A stretch of 64,000 bases of DNA, taken from contig JADKDR010000006.1 of NCBI GenBank assembly GCA_016714535.1, positions 62,001 to 126,000 of the forward strand. The letters are read 5' to 3'. The position numbers and the translations under genes were made by a program. The stretch's first letter is position 1, and each line of letters starts with the position of its first letter. The stretch comes from Bacteroidota bacterium. GTDB taxonomy: Bacteria; Bacteroidota; Bacteroidia; AKYH767-A; OLB10. Positions 48,275 through 57,612 of the stretch are shown in pieces. The notes under the pieces were generated by a model, which searched no databases, had not been told where the DNA came from, and saw nothing but the letters and a program-made list of their open reading frames with translations.

Positions 48275-49144
48275 ATGGCAACCGAAGCAAAAGAAAAAAA
48301 ATTAATAAAAAAATTGCGAACCACCCTGCGTTTGGTGGTAATGAATGACAGTACCTTTGAAGAAAATTTTTCGCTTCGCCTTACACCTTTAAACCTGGCA
48401 ATAGTTACCGGTTCGGTTATGCTTGTGCTTGTAACGCTTACCATATACCTTGTAGCGTTTACCCCACTGCGTGAATATATTCCGGGCTATGCAGATGTAG
48501 GCATGAAACGCAAGCTTATAAGTATGGCCTATACTACTGACAGCCTTACGCGAAAAATAGAAGCACAAAATAGCTACCTCAACAACCTTAACAGTATTAT
48601 TAATGGCGACTTACCAGCCACTAAACTCAAAGATACGAGCACTACCAAAGCCTTTTACGATTCGATACGTGTCTTGCAAAAAACCGTAGAAGACAGCCTA
48701 CTACGCGCGAATATAGAATCAGGTGCTGGGGATGAAGCCCTTGATGGCGATGCCTCCACCAAATCAGGAATTGCATCGGTATTTTTTTTCAACCCCGTTT
48801 CAGGAACCGATGTTTCGCACTATGAACCCGTAAAAAAACACTGGGGTATTGATGTGGTTTCAGATGCTAATGCTACCATAAAAGCAACGCTTGATGGTAC
48901 AGTGGTGATAGCTGAATTTACCAGCGAAACAGGCCATGTGCTAGCTATTCAACATAGCAACAACCTGATTTCTTTATATAAACACAACTCCTCACTATTA
49001 AAAAAGGAAGGCGACTATGTGCGCGCAGGAGATGCTATTGCCATCATAGGAAATTCGGGTGAATTAACCACCGGCCCACATCTCCATTTCGAATTGTGGT
49101 ACAATGGCACCCCAGTAAATCCGGTTGATTTTATAAAATTTTAA
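48275..49144 (+). CDS. M23 family (LytM) metallopeptidase, membrane-anchored
   Basis: The 289-residue protein has an N-terminal cytosolic tail and a membrane helix at about residues 42-62 (LAIVTGSVMLVLVTLTIYLV). A linker and coiled region are followed by a C-terminal M23 domain at about 185-285. The zinc ligands HWGID (His/Asp), DGTVVIAEF and the HLHFELW motif (HxH) are all present, so it is probably an active peptidoglycan endopeptidase and not a degenerate activator. It is sandwiched in a compact operon between an outer-membrane protein and YraN. Confidence 0.9.
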   Translation: MATEAKEKKLIKKLRTTLRLVVMNDSTFEENFSLRLTPLNLAIVTGSVMLVLVTLTIYLVAFTPLREYIPGYADVGMKRKLISMAYTTDSLTRKIEAQNSYLNNLNSIINGDLPATKLKDTSTTKAFYDSIRVLQKTVEDSLLRANIESGAGDEALDGDASTKSGIASVFFFNPVSGTDVSHYEPVKKHWGIDVVSDANATIKATLDGTVVIAEFTSETGHVLAIQHSNNLISLYKHNSSLLKKEGDYVRAGDAIAIIGNSGELTTGPHLHFELWYNGTPVNPVDFIKF

Positions 49145-49159
49145 TAGCGCAGGTGGTGT

Positions 49160-49528
49160 ATGGCACAACACAATGATCTAGGAAAAGCAGGTGAAACCCT
49201 GGCAGCAAATTTCTTGCGCGAAAAATGTTATATCCTTTGCGAATCACAATACCGCTACAAAAAATCGGAAATAGACATTATAGCAAAAACAGAGAATATA
49301 CTTGTATTTATTGAAGTTAAAACGCGCAGCAGCGCAGTATTTGGCGAACCCGAAGAACAAATATCAACTAAAAAGCAAGAAATGATGATTGCCGGTGCTA
49401 ACGCGTATATTGAAGAAAAAGGTTGGCAAGGCGAATCGCGTTTCGATGTAATTTCAATTATTCTATCTCCCTCCACCCCTGCTGTTATTAAACATATTGA
49501 AGATGCCTTTTATCCATTCGGTTTGTAA
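49160..49528 (+). CDS. YraN family (UPF0102) nuclease-like protein
   Basis: The 122-residue protein is a typical UPF0102/YraN member. It starts MAQHNDLGKAGETLAANFLR and contains the Holliday-junction-resolvase-like core YKKSEIDIIAKTENILVFIE with VKTRSS (E-x-K motif), followed by KKQEMMIAGANAY. It is thought to be a DNA-binding nuclease-like protein, with the biological role unclear. It is the last gene of the operon; the convergent gene ends 9 bp away. Confidence 0.92.
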   Translation: MAQHNDLGKAGETLAANFLREKCYILCESQYRYKKSEIDIIAKTENILVFIEVKTRSSAVFGEPEEQISTKKQEMMIAGANAYIEEKGWQGESRFDVISIILSPSTPAVIKHIEDAFYPFGL

Positions 49529-49537
49529 TTGCAGAAA

Positions 49538-49885
49538 CTACTCCTCATCATTCATATGTAATATATGCAATAGCCGGTGAATAACAGGCGCAAAAAACAC
49601 AGCCGTGAATCCTAAAAAGGCAACACCACTGTATAATGCATATATTGATGAAAATATTTTAGCTTCATTGTTTTCCAATTGCACAACTGGACCCATTCCT
49701 GTTAGTATCATACAAGCCATGTGAAAACTGTCAATCCATTTAAGGTTTGCAAAATGGTGATATCCAAGTGTGCCCAATACCACAGAAAAAAAAACCAGGG
49801 CTCCAGCAAACAAAATGTATTTTATTAATCGAATTGTAAACATGCGTGTAGATGCCAACTTCTGTTTGTGTCCTTCAAGTTTCAT
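49538..49885 (-). CDS. Small membrane protein with pore-loop-like segment
   Basis: This protein of about 115 residues from MKLEGHKQ has two clear helices (FTIRLIKYILFAGALVFFSV and a C-terminal YSGVAFLGFTAVFFAPVI). Between them is a pore-loop-like stretch HMACMILTGMGPVVQLENN, reminiscent of two-helix K+ channels. The canonical filter TVGYG is only loosely matched (TGMGP), so channel function is uncertain. A longer frame reaches 49,936, but its first residues (HHFIIFIKKNFD) look like untranslated leader. It is convergent with YraN and divergent from mfd. Confidence 0.6.
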   Translation of the reverse strand: MKLEGHKQKLASTRMFTIRLIKYILFAGALVFFSVVLGTLGYHHFANLKWIDSFHMACMILTGMGPVVQLENNEAKIFSSIYALYSGVAFLGFTAVFFAPVIHRLLHILHMNDEE

Positions 49886-49983
49886 ATCAAAATTTTTTTT
49901 TATAAAAATAATAAAATGATGTACTAGCAGAACCAATCATGCTGTAGTAATTTCAACATACTGATGTTTTAATTTTTCTTTCC

Positions 49984-49991
49984 TACTTTTG
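49984..49991 (+). promoter_or_regulatory. Candidate mfd promoter (-7 element)
   Basis: TACTTTTG matches TAnnTTTG about 58 bp before the ATG. The transcript would carry the hairpin at 50,001-50,021 in its leader. Confidence 0.5.
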
Positions 49992-50000
49992 CACTTGACG

Positions 50001-50021
50001 CCCGCGAAAATGTTTCGCGGG
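50001..50021 (+). promoter_or_regulatory. Perfect hairpin in the mfd leader
   Basis: CCCGCGAAA (50,001-50,009) and TTTCGCGGG (50,013-50,021) form a perfect 9-bp stem with a 3-nt ATG loop, followed by CTTTTAG. It lies between the promoter and the mfd start. It could act as an attenuator, a weak terminator or an mRNA-protecting structure; none is proven. Confidence 0.5.
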
Positions 50022-50049
50022 CTTTTAGTACTTTGTATCCACTGTAGTT

Positions 50050-53000
50050 ATGAAAATAGATGATCTGATAGGACTATATCGCCAACACCCCATGATGCCT
50101 GCCTTGCAGCGCCTGCATAATACGCATGAGGTTCCGCACATAGCCATTAAAGGACTGCATGGCAGCACGCCTGCCATTGTTATTTGTGCGCTCTATACCT
50201 TGCAAAAGTTTAATGCTGTGTTTATTCTGAATGATCAGGAGGAAGCCGCTTACCTGCTCAACGATTTGGAAAACTTACTTGGAACAAGCAATGTCATATT
50301 CTTTCCATCCTCGTATCGAAAAACCAACGACCTTTTTCATGCAGATAATAACCATGTATTGCAACGTGCCGATGTGCTAAACCGCATAAGCAGGCAAACC
50401 GATGGGCTTCTTATAGTAACTCATGCGGCTGCAGTATTTGAAAAAGTAACTACCAAATCGAATATTGAACAAAACACATTTGACGCAAAGCGTGGTAGTA
50501 CTATTAACCAGGATTTTCTTTCAGAGTTTCTTGACGAGAATGAATTTGAACTAACCGATTTTGTTTATCAGGCAGGGCAGTATGCCCTGCGTGGAAGTAT
50601 TATGGATGTGTATTCATTTGCTAACGAACTCCCATACCGAATCGAATTCTATGATAACAAAATTGAAAGCATCAGAACCTTTGATCCAAACACACAACTG
50701 TCGGTACAGCAACTGGATTTCATTTCTATTATTCCTAATATTCAAACCCGCCTGTTAAAAGAAAGCAAAGAATCATTCTTTAACTTTATCTCTCCAAAAT
50801 ATCGCTTGTGGTTTAACGACCTCACTTTTTTCAACACAATTATTCCTGAATTATATCAATCGGTAATTGACAATCCCCTGCCTGACGAAAATTTTAAAAA
50901 TCATTTCGAAAACTTTGAATCGCTCGAAGTAATTCATGCCCATTTCGAAAGATATAAAATGATTGAATATGGCAATACGCATCTAAATAAAGACGCAGAA
51001 CAAATTACATTTAATACTAAAGCTCAACCAAGCTTCAACAAAAATTTTGATTTGATAGTTGCTAATATCATTGAGCATCAAAAGGAAAAAATTAAGACCA
51101 CCATCATTGCCGATCAGTCAAAACAAATTGAACGCCTCTATTCCATATTTGAAGATATAGCCAAACCATATACGAATAGTGGACAGCCATTGAATTTTAC
51201 TACCTTACTTCTGGCATTGCATGGTGGCTTTATCGATCATGATTTAAAAATTGCCATCTATACCGATCATCAATTATTTAACCGATACCACCGTTACAGG
51301 CTAAAAAAGAATTTTGGAAAAGGTGAAGCCATATCGCTTAAAGATTTATACGCACTAAAGCCGGGCGATTTTGTAACTCATATCGATCATGGTGTAGGCC
51401 GCTTTGGAGGCTTAGAAATGATTGAAGTAAATGGAAGAAAGCAAGAAGCTATAAGGCTAATATATAAGGACAATGATGTACTTAGCATTAGCATTCACTC
51501 GCTGCACCGTATAGCACGTTATAGTGGAAAAGAAGGAGCCGAACCCTCATTAAACAAACTTGGAAGTGCTGCTTGGGCCAATTTAAAATTGAAAGCAAAA
51601 AAGCGAGTAAAAGATATTGCCAAGGAACTCATAGCGCTGTATGCCAAACGAAAAATGCAAAAAGGTTTTGCCTATGCTCCCGACAATTATTTGCAAGCAG
51701 AGTTGGAAGCATCTTTTATTTATGAAGACACCCCCGACCAACTCAAGGCAACCGTTGATGTAAAAAGCGACATGGAAAAACAACAACCAATGGACAGACT
51801 TATATGTGGAGATGTGGGCTTTGGAAAAACCGAAATTGCCATACGTGCAGCATTCAAAGCGGTGTGTGATAGTAAACAAGTTGCCATTCTGGTACCTACT
51901 ACCATACTTGCCTTGCAGCATTATCGCACTTTCTCGGAGCGATTAAAAAATCTGCCATGCAACATTGACTACATCAATCGTTTTAAAACTAGTGCACAGC
52001 AAAAAGAATCGCTGCTAAAACTTAAAGAAGGCAAAACAGATATTATCATCGGCACGCATCGCCTCATTAGCAAAGATGTAAAGTTTGACAACTTAGGTCT
52101 GCTCATAATTGACGAGGAACAAAAGTTTGGAGTAGCATCCAAAGAAAAACTAAAAGAGATACGGGCAAGTGTAGATACACTTACACTTACTGCAACACCT
52201 ATCCCACGTACATTGCAGTTTTCGCTTATGGGTGCACGCGATTTAAGTATTATCAACACACCGCCACCAAATCGGTATCCGGTTACTACAGAGATTCACA
52301 CGTTCAACGAAAAAATAATTAAAGAAAGTATCCTTTACGAAGTATCGCGTGGAGGTCAGGTTTTTGTAGTGCATAACCGCATAAGCGATATTCATGATAT
52401 TGCTGATATGATAAGACGCATGTGCCCCGATGTAAGTGTTGCTGTTGGTCATGGCCAAATGGAAGGCGACAAGTTGGAAGAAATTTTACTTTCATTTATA
52501 GAGGGTGATACAGATGTGTTAGTAAGCACAACCATTATCGAAGCAGGGCTTGACATATCAAATGCCAATACCATCATCATTAATCAGGCACAAAACTTTG
52601 GCTTGAGCGATTTACATCAGATGCGTGGTCGTGTAGGCCGAAGCAATAAAAAAGCATTTTGTTATTTGCTCACTCCACCAGTTACCGTGCTAACACCCGA
52701 AGCACGACAAAGATTGAAAGCCATTGAAGAATTCAGCGATCTGGGTGCAGGATTTCATGTTGCTATGCGTGACCTCGATATACGAGGTGCAGGAAACATG
52801 CTTGGTGGTGAGCAAAGCGGGTTTATTGCTGATATCGGATTTGAAACATTTCAGAAAATACTGGACGAAGCCATTTTTGAATTAAAACAAACTGATTTTA
52901 AGGATACGTTTGAAGAAGAAATTCAACATCGTGCATTGGTGCGTGATTGTGTAATTGATACCGACTTTGAAATATTATTGCCACAAGATTATATAACCAG

Positions 53001-53403
53001 CATAACCGAACGATTGAATTTGTATAAAGTATTGGATGATGTGACTAATGAAGAAGATTTGCAAAAATATGCAGTCATGTTGCGCGACCGATTTGGCGAA
53101 CCGCCACAATCAACCATAGAGTTAATGGATGTAATCAGACTGCGGTGGAAAGCTACAAGTATAGGTTTTGAAAAAATGGTGCTCAAAAACCGAACGCTTA
53201 AAGGAACCTTTGGTTCAGACGACCGCATTTTTCAATCGGAAGGTTTCAATAAACTTATTGACTTTATAAAAAATCATCCACATCGTTGTAAGCTAAAAGA
53301 AGATAAAGGCCGCACACTTCTAATACTTGAGAGTATTGATTCGGTTGCAAAAGCAAATTCAAGGCTAGCAGAAATAGTAGCCTCTATGGATGCGATAGTG
53401 TGA
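50050..53403 (+). CDS. mfd: Transcription-repair coupling factor
   Basis: The 1,117-residue superfamily 2 translocase frees stalled RNA polymerase and recruits UvrA at template-strand lesions. The domain order is normal: UvrB-like N-terminus (about residues 10-300), the RNAP-interacting CarD-like domain (LKPGDFVTHIDHGVGRFGGL near 440), and helicase motifs with Walker A GDVGFGKTEIAIRAAF near 585, DEEQKFG near 687, TLTATPIPRTL, TTIIEAGLDISNANT and HQMRGRVGRS. The C-terminal TRCF domain (ALVRDCVIDTDFEILLPQDY and onward) is also present. Length is within the usual range (about 1,100-1,150). No damage was seen. Confidence 0.97.
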   Translation: MKIDDLIGLYRQHPMMPALQRLHNTHEVPHIAIKGLHGSTPAIVICALYTLQKFNAVFILNDQEEAAYLLNDLENLLGTSNVIFFPSSYRKTNDLFHADNNHVLQRADVLNRISRQTDGLLIVTHAAAVFEKVTTKSNIEQNTFDAKRGSTINQDFLSEFLDENEFELTDFVYQAGQYALRGSIMDVYSFANELPYRIEFYDNKIESIRTFDPNTQLSVQQLDFISIIPNIQTRLLKESKESFFNFISPKYRLWFNDLTFFNTIIPELYQSVIDNPLPDENFKNHFENFESLEVIHAHFERYKMIEYGNTHLNKDAEQITFNTKAQPSFNKNFDLIVANIIEHQKEKIKTTIIADQSKQIERLYSIFEDIAKPYTNSGQPLNFTTLLLALHGGFIDHDLKIAIYTDHQLFNRYHRYRLKKNFGKGEAISLKDLYALKPGDFVTHIDHGVGRFGGLEMIEVNGRKQEAIRLIYKDNDVLSISIHSLHRIARYSGKEGAEPSLNKLGSAAWANLKLKAKKRVKDIAKELIALYAKRKMQKGFAYAPDNYLQAELEASFIYEDTPDQLKATVDVKSDMEKQQPMDRLICGDVGFGKTEIAIRAAFKAVCDSKQVAILVPTTILALQHYRTFSERLKNLPCNIDYINRFKTSAQQKESLLKLKEGKTDIIIGTHRLISKDVKFDNLGLLIIDEEQKFGVASKEKLKEIRASVDTLTLTATPIPRTLQFSLMGARDLSIINTPPPNRYPVTTEIHTFNEKIIKESILYEVSRGGQVFVVHNRISDIHDIADMIRRMCPDVSVAVGHGQMEGDKLEEILLSFIEGDTDVLVSTTIIEAGLDISNANTIIINQAQNFGLSDLHQMRGRVGRSNKKAFCYLLTPPVTVLTPEARQRLKAIEEFSDLGAGFHVAMRDLDIRGAGNMLGGEQSGFIADIGFETFQKILDEAIFELKQTDFKDTFEEEIQHRALVRDCVIDTDFEILLPQDYITSITERLNLYKVLDDVTNEEDLQKYAVMLRDRFGEPPQSTIELMDVIRLRWKATSIGFEKMVLKNRTLKGTFGSDDRIFQSEGFNKLIDFIKNHPHRCKLKEDKGRTLLILESIDSVAKANSRLAEIVASMDAIV

Positions 53404-53453
53404 TCGAATTTCAAATACTTTTCGGATAGATAATTTCCTAGGAAAAAATTTTT

Positions 53454-53557
53454 TTGCCACGAATGCACCAATTTACACGAATTAGGAATTTAATTCCAAT
53501 TCTCAAATTTGATTCTTGTTCAAGAATTATTCGTGCCCATTCGTATCTTGGTGGCAA
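53454..53557. repeat. Imperfect inverted repeat with CACGAAT motifs
   Basis: An imperfect palindrome is bounded by TTGCCAC (53,454) and GTGGCAA (53,551-53,557). It holds repeated CACGAAT/ATTCGTG half-sites (GCCACGAATGCACC, TACACGAATTA, ATTATTCGTGCCCATTCG). This type of GCCACGAAT...ATTCGTGGC element is a common intergenic repeat in environmental Bacteroidota. It may be a mobile-element remnant or an extended transcript hairpin for mfd. Confidence 0.55.
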
Positions 53558-53609
53558 TTATTTTATTATCTTTCGGTAATTGGCATTAACTTTTAACACT
53601 GCCAATTGT

Positions 53610-53617
53610 TACCTTTG
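53610..53617 (+). promoter_or_regulatory. Candidate mqnC promoter (-7 element)
   Basis: TACCTTTG followed by CGC is a match to TAnnTTTG, 29 bp before the ATG at 53,639. It falls inside the longer frame from 53,606, so the longer N-terminus is not used. Confidence 0.55.
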
Positions 53618-53638
53618 CGCAACAAGAACTATAAGCAA

Positions 53639-54763
53639 ATGAATGTTGATTCTCTCTTAAAGCGAGCGCTAAATTTTGAATTTCTAAGTATAGAAGAGGG
53701 AGTGTATTTATTTGAAAAAGCACCCACAGCCACCCTCGGCTATGTGGCCAATGAATTGCGCAAGCAGCAAGTACCTCATAATAAGGTAACCTGGATTATT
53801 GATCGCAATGTAAATACTACTAATGTGTGTATTGCCAATTGCAAGTTTTGCAATTTTTTTCGCATCCCCGGACATGCCGAATCATACATTACAGACATTG
53901 AAACTTATAAACAAAAAATAGACGAAACGTTTCGTTATGGTGGCGAACAATTATTGTTGCAAGGAGGACATCACCCCGAGTTGGGATTGCAGTTTTATAC
54001 CGACTTGTTTCGTGAGCTAAAGAAATTATATCCTACGCTTAAATTACATTCGCTAGGGCCTCCGGAAATAGCACATATCAGCAAGCTTGAAGGCATAACG
54101 CATACAGAAACGTTGACAGCTTTAAAAGAAGCGGGTCTTGACTCGCTGCCTGGTGCTGGTGCCGAAATATTAAATGATCGCGTTCGCAGGATGATAAGTA
54201 AAGGAAAATGTGGCGGCCAAGAATGGCTTGATGTAATGCGTGCTGCGCATAAACTAAACCTGACCACATCAGCTACCATGATGATGGGGCACATTGAAAC
54301 CATTTACGAACGAATGGAACACCTTACCTGGATAAGGGAAGTACAAAGTGAAAAACCTGAACATGCCAAAGGGTTTATAGCATTTATTCCATGGCCATTT
54401 CAAGATGAAGGCACATTGCTGCGTAATTTAAAAGGCATTCGCAATCAGGTAACTGCCAATGAGTATGTGCGTATGATTGCTCTTAGTCGTATTATGTTGC
54501 CCAACATAAAAAATATTCAGGCATCATGGCTTACCGTTGGTAAGCCGGTGGCACAGCTTTGTTTACACTCGGGCGCCAATGATTTTGGTAGTATCATGAT
54601 TGAAGAGAATGTGGTAAGTGCTGCTGGCGCTCCACACCGTTTTACATCACAAGGCATACAGGACGCTATTCGCGAAGCAGGATTCGAACCACAGCTTCGC
54701 AATCAACAATATGAATTCAGAGAATTACCACAAGTGATGGAGCAGCAAGTGATAAGCTATTAA
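53639..54763 (+). CDS. mqnC: Cyclic dehypoxanthine futalosine synthase
   Basis: This 374-residue radical SAM enzyme of the futalosine menaquinone pathway cyclises dehypoxanthine futalosine. The cluster motif CIANCKFC (Cys64, Cys68, Cys71) matches Cx3CxxC, followed by GGEQLLLQGGHHPELGL, the conserved LHSLGPPEIAHISK, LDSLPGAGAEILNDRVR, TTSATMMMGHIET and LHSGANDFGS. MNVDSLLKRALNFEFLS is the typical family start; a longer frame from 53,606 only reads through a TACCTTTG promoter element, so 53,639 is chosen. It is convergent with the following gene, 4 bp away. Other mqn genes are not in the window. Confidence 0.95.
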   Translation: MNVDSLLKRALNFEFLSIEEGVYLFEKAPTATLGYVANELRKQQVPHNKVTWIIDRNVNTTNVCIANCKFCNFFRIPGHAESYITDIETYKQKIDETFRYGGEQLLLQGGHHPELGLQFYTDLFRELKKLYPTLKLHSLGPPEIAHISKLEGITHTETLTALKEAGLDSLPGAGAEILNDRVRRMISKGKCGGQEWLDVMRAAHKLNLTTSATMMMGHIETIYERMEHLTWIREVQSEKPEHAKGFIAFIPWPFQDEGTLLRNLKGIRNQVTANEYVRMIALSRIMLPNIKNIQASWLTVGKPVAQLCLHSGANDFGSIMIEENVVSAAGAPHRFTSQGIQDAIREAGFEPQLRNQQYEFRELPQVMEQQVISY

Positions 54764-54767
54764 ATTA

Positions 54768-56612
54768 TTAAAAAGCACTTACAATACCGAAGTGAATTTT
54801 TCCGCTTCTAAACTGTATCGGATTTTTTCTCTCGCTTCCCAAAGCATAGTTGAATGAAAAAATTCCAGCCTTTGTTTCAAAGGCTATCCCCGCCCCAAAA
54901 CCTTTGGGGAAATCTTTGGTAAGCTGACTGGTGTTGCGTTGATAATATCCCTGATTATAAAAAGCAAAGAAATAGGAGGTGCGATCAAGCAAGAAGCGAG
55001 GTTCCACTTTAAGTATGGCAAACTTATCAGCTATCAACACTTCTTCATCAAATCCACGTAAGGTTTTAAGGCCGCCAAAGCGATACAATTCGTTTTCAAA
55101 TAAGTTTTGAGCTTCCATATATGCACCTCGTATGCCCGCATTTATTACAAATCGCTTTGCAATTTTCAGGTAATAATCAGCAGCAAACTCTATACGATAT
55201 TCATTTGTTTTTAAATCAAGAGTATCATACAGCGACTCCATGATGTTGGCATTTTTAATAATGCTTCGTTTACCCGCACTTAACGCTACCTGAAGCTGAG
55301 CACCTCTTGTTGGGCAATATTTATAATCGGTATAATCAGCAGCATAACCAGCACCAAATATTTGCTTTTCTAAATCGGCAACGGAAGGCAATACAGTTGC
55401 ATTTTTATATTGACTTGTTTGCAACAAGCTAATAGTGCGTAGCTCTGCAAAAAACTTGATGGATGAATTACCGGCAAGCGCGTACGTTACACCGGCATTG
55501 CGCATAACATCAATGAAGGTAGTATCCTTCTTATAAAGCTCAAGCTTACCCTCAACACCAAAATTGCTATATGCTATGTAAGGGTAAATTACCTGTGCCG
55601 TAAGTCGCTGTGTAATCGGTTGTGGTTGGCGCCAATGTAAATCGAATGTTTCGCCACGCTTTAATGCGCTTACCAAATGCAGCTTTACTTCGCCCGTTAC
55701 AATGGTTTTTCCATCGGCTGTTGCCGGTGGCAACACACCAACAATACCATCCACGCTGCTCGACTTTCTTGAATTAATAAAAGTGGTTATAAAACAACGG
55801 CCATTCATAAATTGTATGCGTGGTGCTTTGGCTTCAGATAAAAACCCACTGTTTTTTATTCGCTGCGAAATTTTTGCTACTTCCGATTCATTATACCGTG
55901 AATTGAAATCTAATTGTAAATAACGTGCCAGCCACCGCGCGCTTATACGTGCATCGCCATCTATATGCAAGGTGTCTATCAGCACAAGCTGATTATAAGT
56001 AATACTCAACTGAGCCTCGATGGTTTCATTTCTTACAATCACATTTGTAAAGCTTACTTCAGCAAAAGGATAGCCGTTATCTTGCAATTGACTGAGCACA
56101 CGGGCAAAATGTTTTTTGTAACCACTTAATGTAAAAGGATATGTTTTTCCGGCTTCGTACCCATGCCCTGCAACGTGCCTATTTTGTTCGCTTTTCAATA
56201 GGAATAACTTATAACTATTCCCACTATCGAATAAAGCAGTTAAAGAATCGTTGCTACCTTTTTGAAATTGATAATTGGCTTCGAGATAACCATTCTCATA
56301 AAAAGTATATAGTAATCGTTGCAGGGAATTATAAGCCAAACCGGAATCTGCGTATGCTGACGGCATTGCTTGCATTTGTGTTTTCACAATGGAATAGGCC
56401 AACTCATTACTGAACTTAACGGATAGTTTTACCGATTGCGCACTTCCAGTATGAATCAAAAGCGCGACAAAAACCAAAAAGACTATATGCCGAGTAAAAA
56501 TCTTCTTATAATAATTTAAAGAAAAAAAGTTCTCGCAATGTTGTATATAAAATTCACGAACCTCAAAAGATGGAGATGCATTAGAAATGGAGGTTGATAC
56601 AGATTTTTTCAC
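54768..56612 (-). CDS. BamA/TamA-like (Omp85 superfamily) outer-membrane protein
   Basis: This is a 614-residue outer-membrane protein. The translation starts at GTG (56,612), with a signal-like hydrophobic segment at about residues 43-59 (HIVFLVFVALLIHTGSAQ) after an unusually long charged N-tail, so an internal start may be used. The N-terminal half has POTRA-like repeats (residues 60-270; LYTFYENGYLEANYQF, LQDNGYPFAEVSF, RIKNSGFLSEAK). The C-terminal half is a beta-barrel with the Omp85 L6 motif GGLKTLRGFDEE near 525 and the terminal GIVSAF with aromatic Phe. This family inserts proteins into the outer membrane or moves them across it. It lies 63 bp downstream of ung on the same strand. 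Confidence 0.85.
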   Translation of the reverse strand: MKKSVSTSISNASPSFEVREFYIQHCENFFSLNYYKKIFTRHIVFLVFVALLIHTGSAQSVKLSVKFSNELAYSIVKTQMQAMPSAYADSGLAYNSLQRLLYTFYENGYLEANYQFQKGSNDSLTALFDSGNSYKLFLLKSEQNRHVAGHGYEAGKTYPFTLSGYKKHFARVLSQLQDNGYPFAEVSFTNVIVRNETIEAQLSITYNQLVLIDTLHIDGDARISARWLARYLQLDFNSRYNESEVAKISQRIKNSGFLSEAKAPRIQFMNGRCFITTFINSRKSSSVDGIVGVLPPATADGKTIVTGEVKLHLVSALKRGETFDLHWRQPQPITQRLTAQVIYPYIAYSNFGVEGKLELYKKDTTFIDVMRNAGVTYALAGNSSIKFFAELRTISLLQTSQYKNATVLPSVADLEKQIFGAGYAADYTDYKYCPTRGAQLQVALSAGKRSIIKNANIMESLYDTLDLKTNEYRIEFAADYYLKIAKRFVINAGIRGAYMEAQNLFENELYRFGGLKTLRGFDEEVLIADKFAILKVEPRFLLDRTSYFFAFYNQGYYQRNTSQLTKDFPKGFGAGIAFETKAGIFSFNYALGSERKNPIQFRSGKIHFGIVSAF

Positions 56613-56675
56613 AACTATTGCGTATGACTATGGAACAAATTTATAATAAACTGAACGATTAAAGGCAACACAATA

Positions 56676-57344
56676 TTATACAATCTTCCAGTTGATTGGA
56701 GGCTGCCCTTGCTCACTAAGAAATTGGTTAGCTGTAGAAAAATGTTTGCAGCCGAAAAAAGCTCCCCGCGCTAAAGGCGAGGGATGGGCCGCCATTAGCA
56801 CATGATGTTTGTTGCTATCAATCAGCACTGCCTTTTGCTTTGCAAAATTTCCCCATAGCATAAATACCAATCCGGAACGTTGCTCCGACAGTTTTTGAAT
56901 AACGGTGTCTGTAAACGTTTCCCAACCCTTTTGCTGATGTGATGCCGCCTGATTGGCACGCACCGTAAGTATTGCATTTAGTAATAATACCCCTTGCTTT
57001 GCCCAAGCCTGCAAGTCGCCATGTAAGGGTATGGCAGCACCAACATCGGTATTTAATTCTTTAAAAATATTTTGCAACGAAGGTGGTTTTGCCACACCTC
57101 GCTCTACCGAAAAACATAAGCCATTTGCTTGCCCCTGCCCATGATAGGGGTCTTGTCCAAGTATGACAACTTTTACTTTATCAAAAGGAGCATAATTAAA
57201 TGCAGCAAAAATTTTATTGCCGGGAGGATATATGATGTACTGCGATTTCTCCTGTTTTAAAAACTCGACCAAATGCAGAAAATATGGTTTGTCAAACTCT
57301 TCGTGCAGAACTTGTTTCCAAGTGGGTTCTATCATTACATTCAT
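56676..57344 (-). CDS. ung: Uracil-DNA glycosylase
   Basis: The ~222-residue family 1 enzyme removes uracil from DNA. The catalytic water-activating motif GQDPYHG, the uracil-binding stretch NGLCFSVERGVAKPPSLQNI, GVLLLNAILTVRANQAASH, FMLWGNFAKQK and the leucine loop AAHPSPLARGAFFGCKHF are intact. The frame opens at 57,380, but MNVMIEPTWKQVLHEEF at 57,344 is the better family start. It is followed on the same strand by the BamA/TamA-like gene after 63 bp; the pairing is probably not functional. Confidence 0.95.
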   Translation of the reverse strand: MNVMIEPTWKQVLHEEFDKPYFLHLVEFLKQEKSQYIIYPPGNKIFAAFNYAPFDKVKVVILGQDPYHGQGQANGLCFSVERGVAKPPSLQNIFKELNTDVGAAIPLHGDLQAWAKQGVLLLNAILTVRANQAASHQQKGWETFTDTVIQKLSEQRSGLVFMLWGNFAKQKAVLIDSNKHHVLMAAHPSPLARGAFFGCKHFSTANQFLSEQGQPPINWKIV

Positions 57345-57612
57345 TGGTGGAAGTTTATTTTGTGCAACAAGGCCATGCAAACAAAGAAAATTATTGCGAT
57401 TAAAGAAAAAAAGGATGAGTGATAATAAAGTCTGCTTTGATTTAAATGTGTATAGTTGGCATAATTAGCGACAACTATTATTAAACATTTGAAGGGGCAT
57501 ATGCTTGCAAGTATTAAGCAAAAATATCGGGAGCAGCAATTTAAACACAACAAGATACATTCGTTTTAAGCTGCATTGGTGTTGTGAGATATACTAACTA
57601 TAGATTATTTTC

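Noticed and set aside
53606..53638. Longer mqnC N-terminus
   Set aside because: It reads through a TACCTTTG promoter element and lacks family similarity; MNVDSLL at 53,639 is the typical start.
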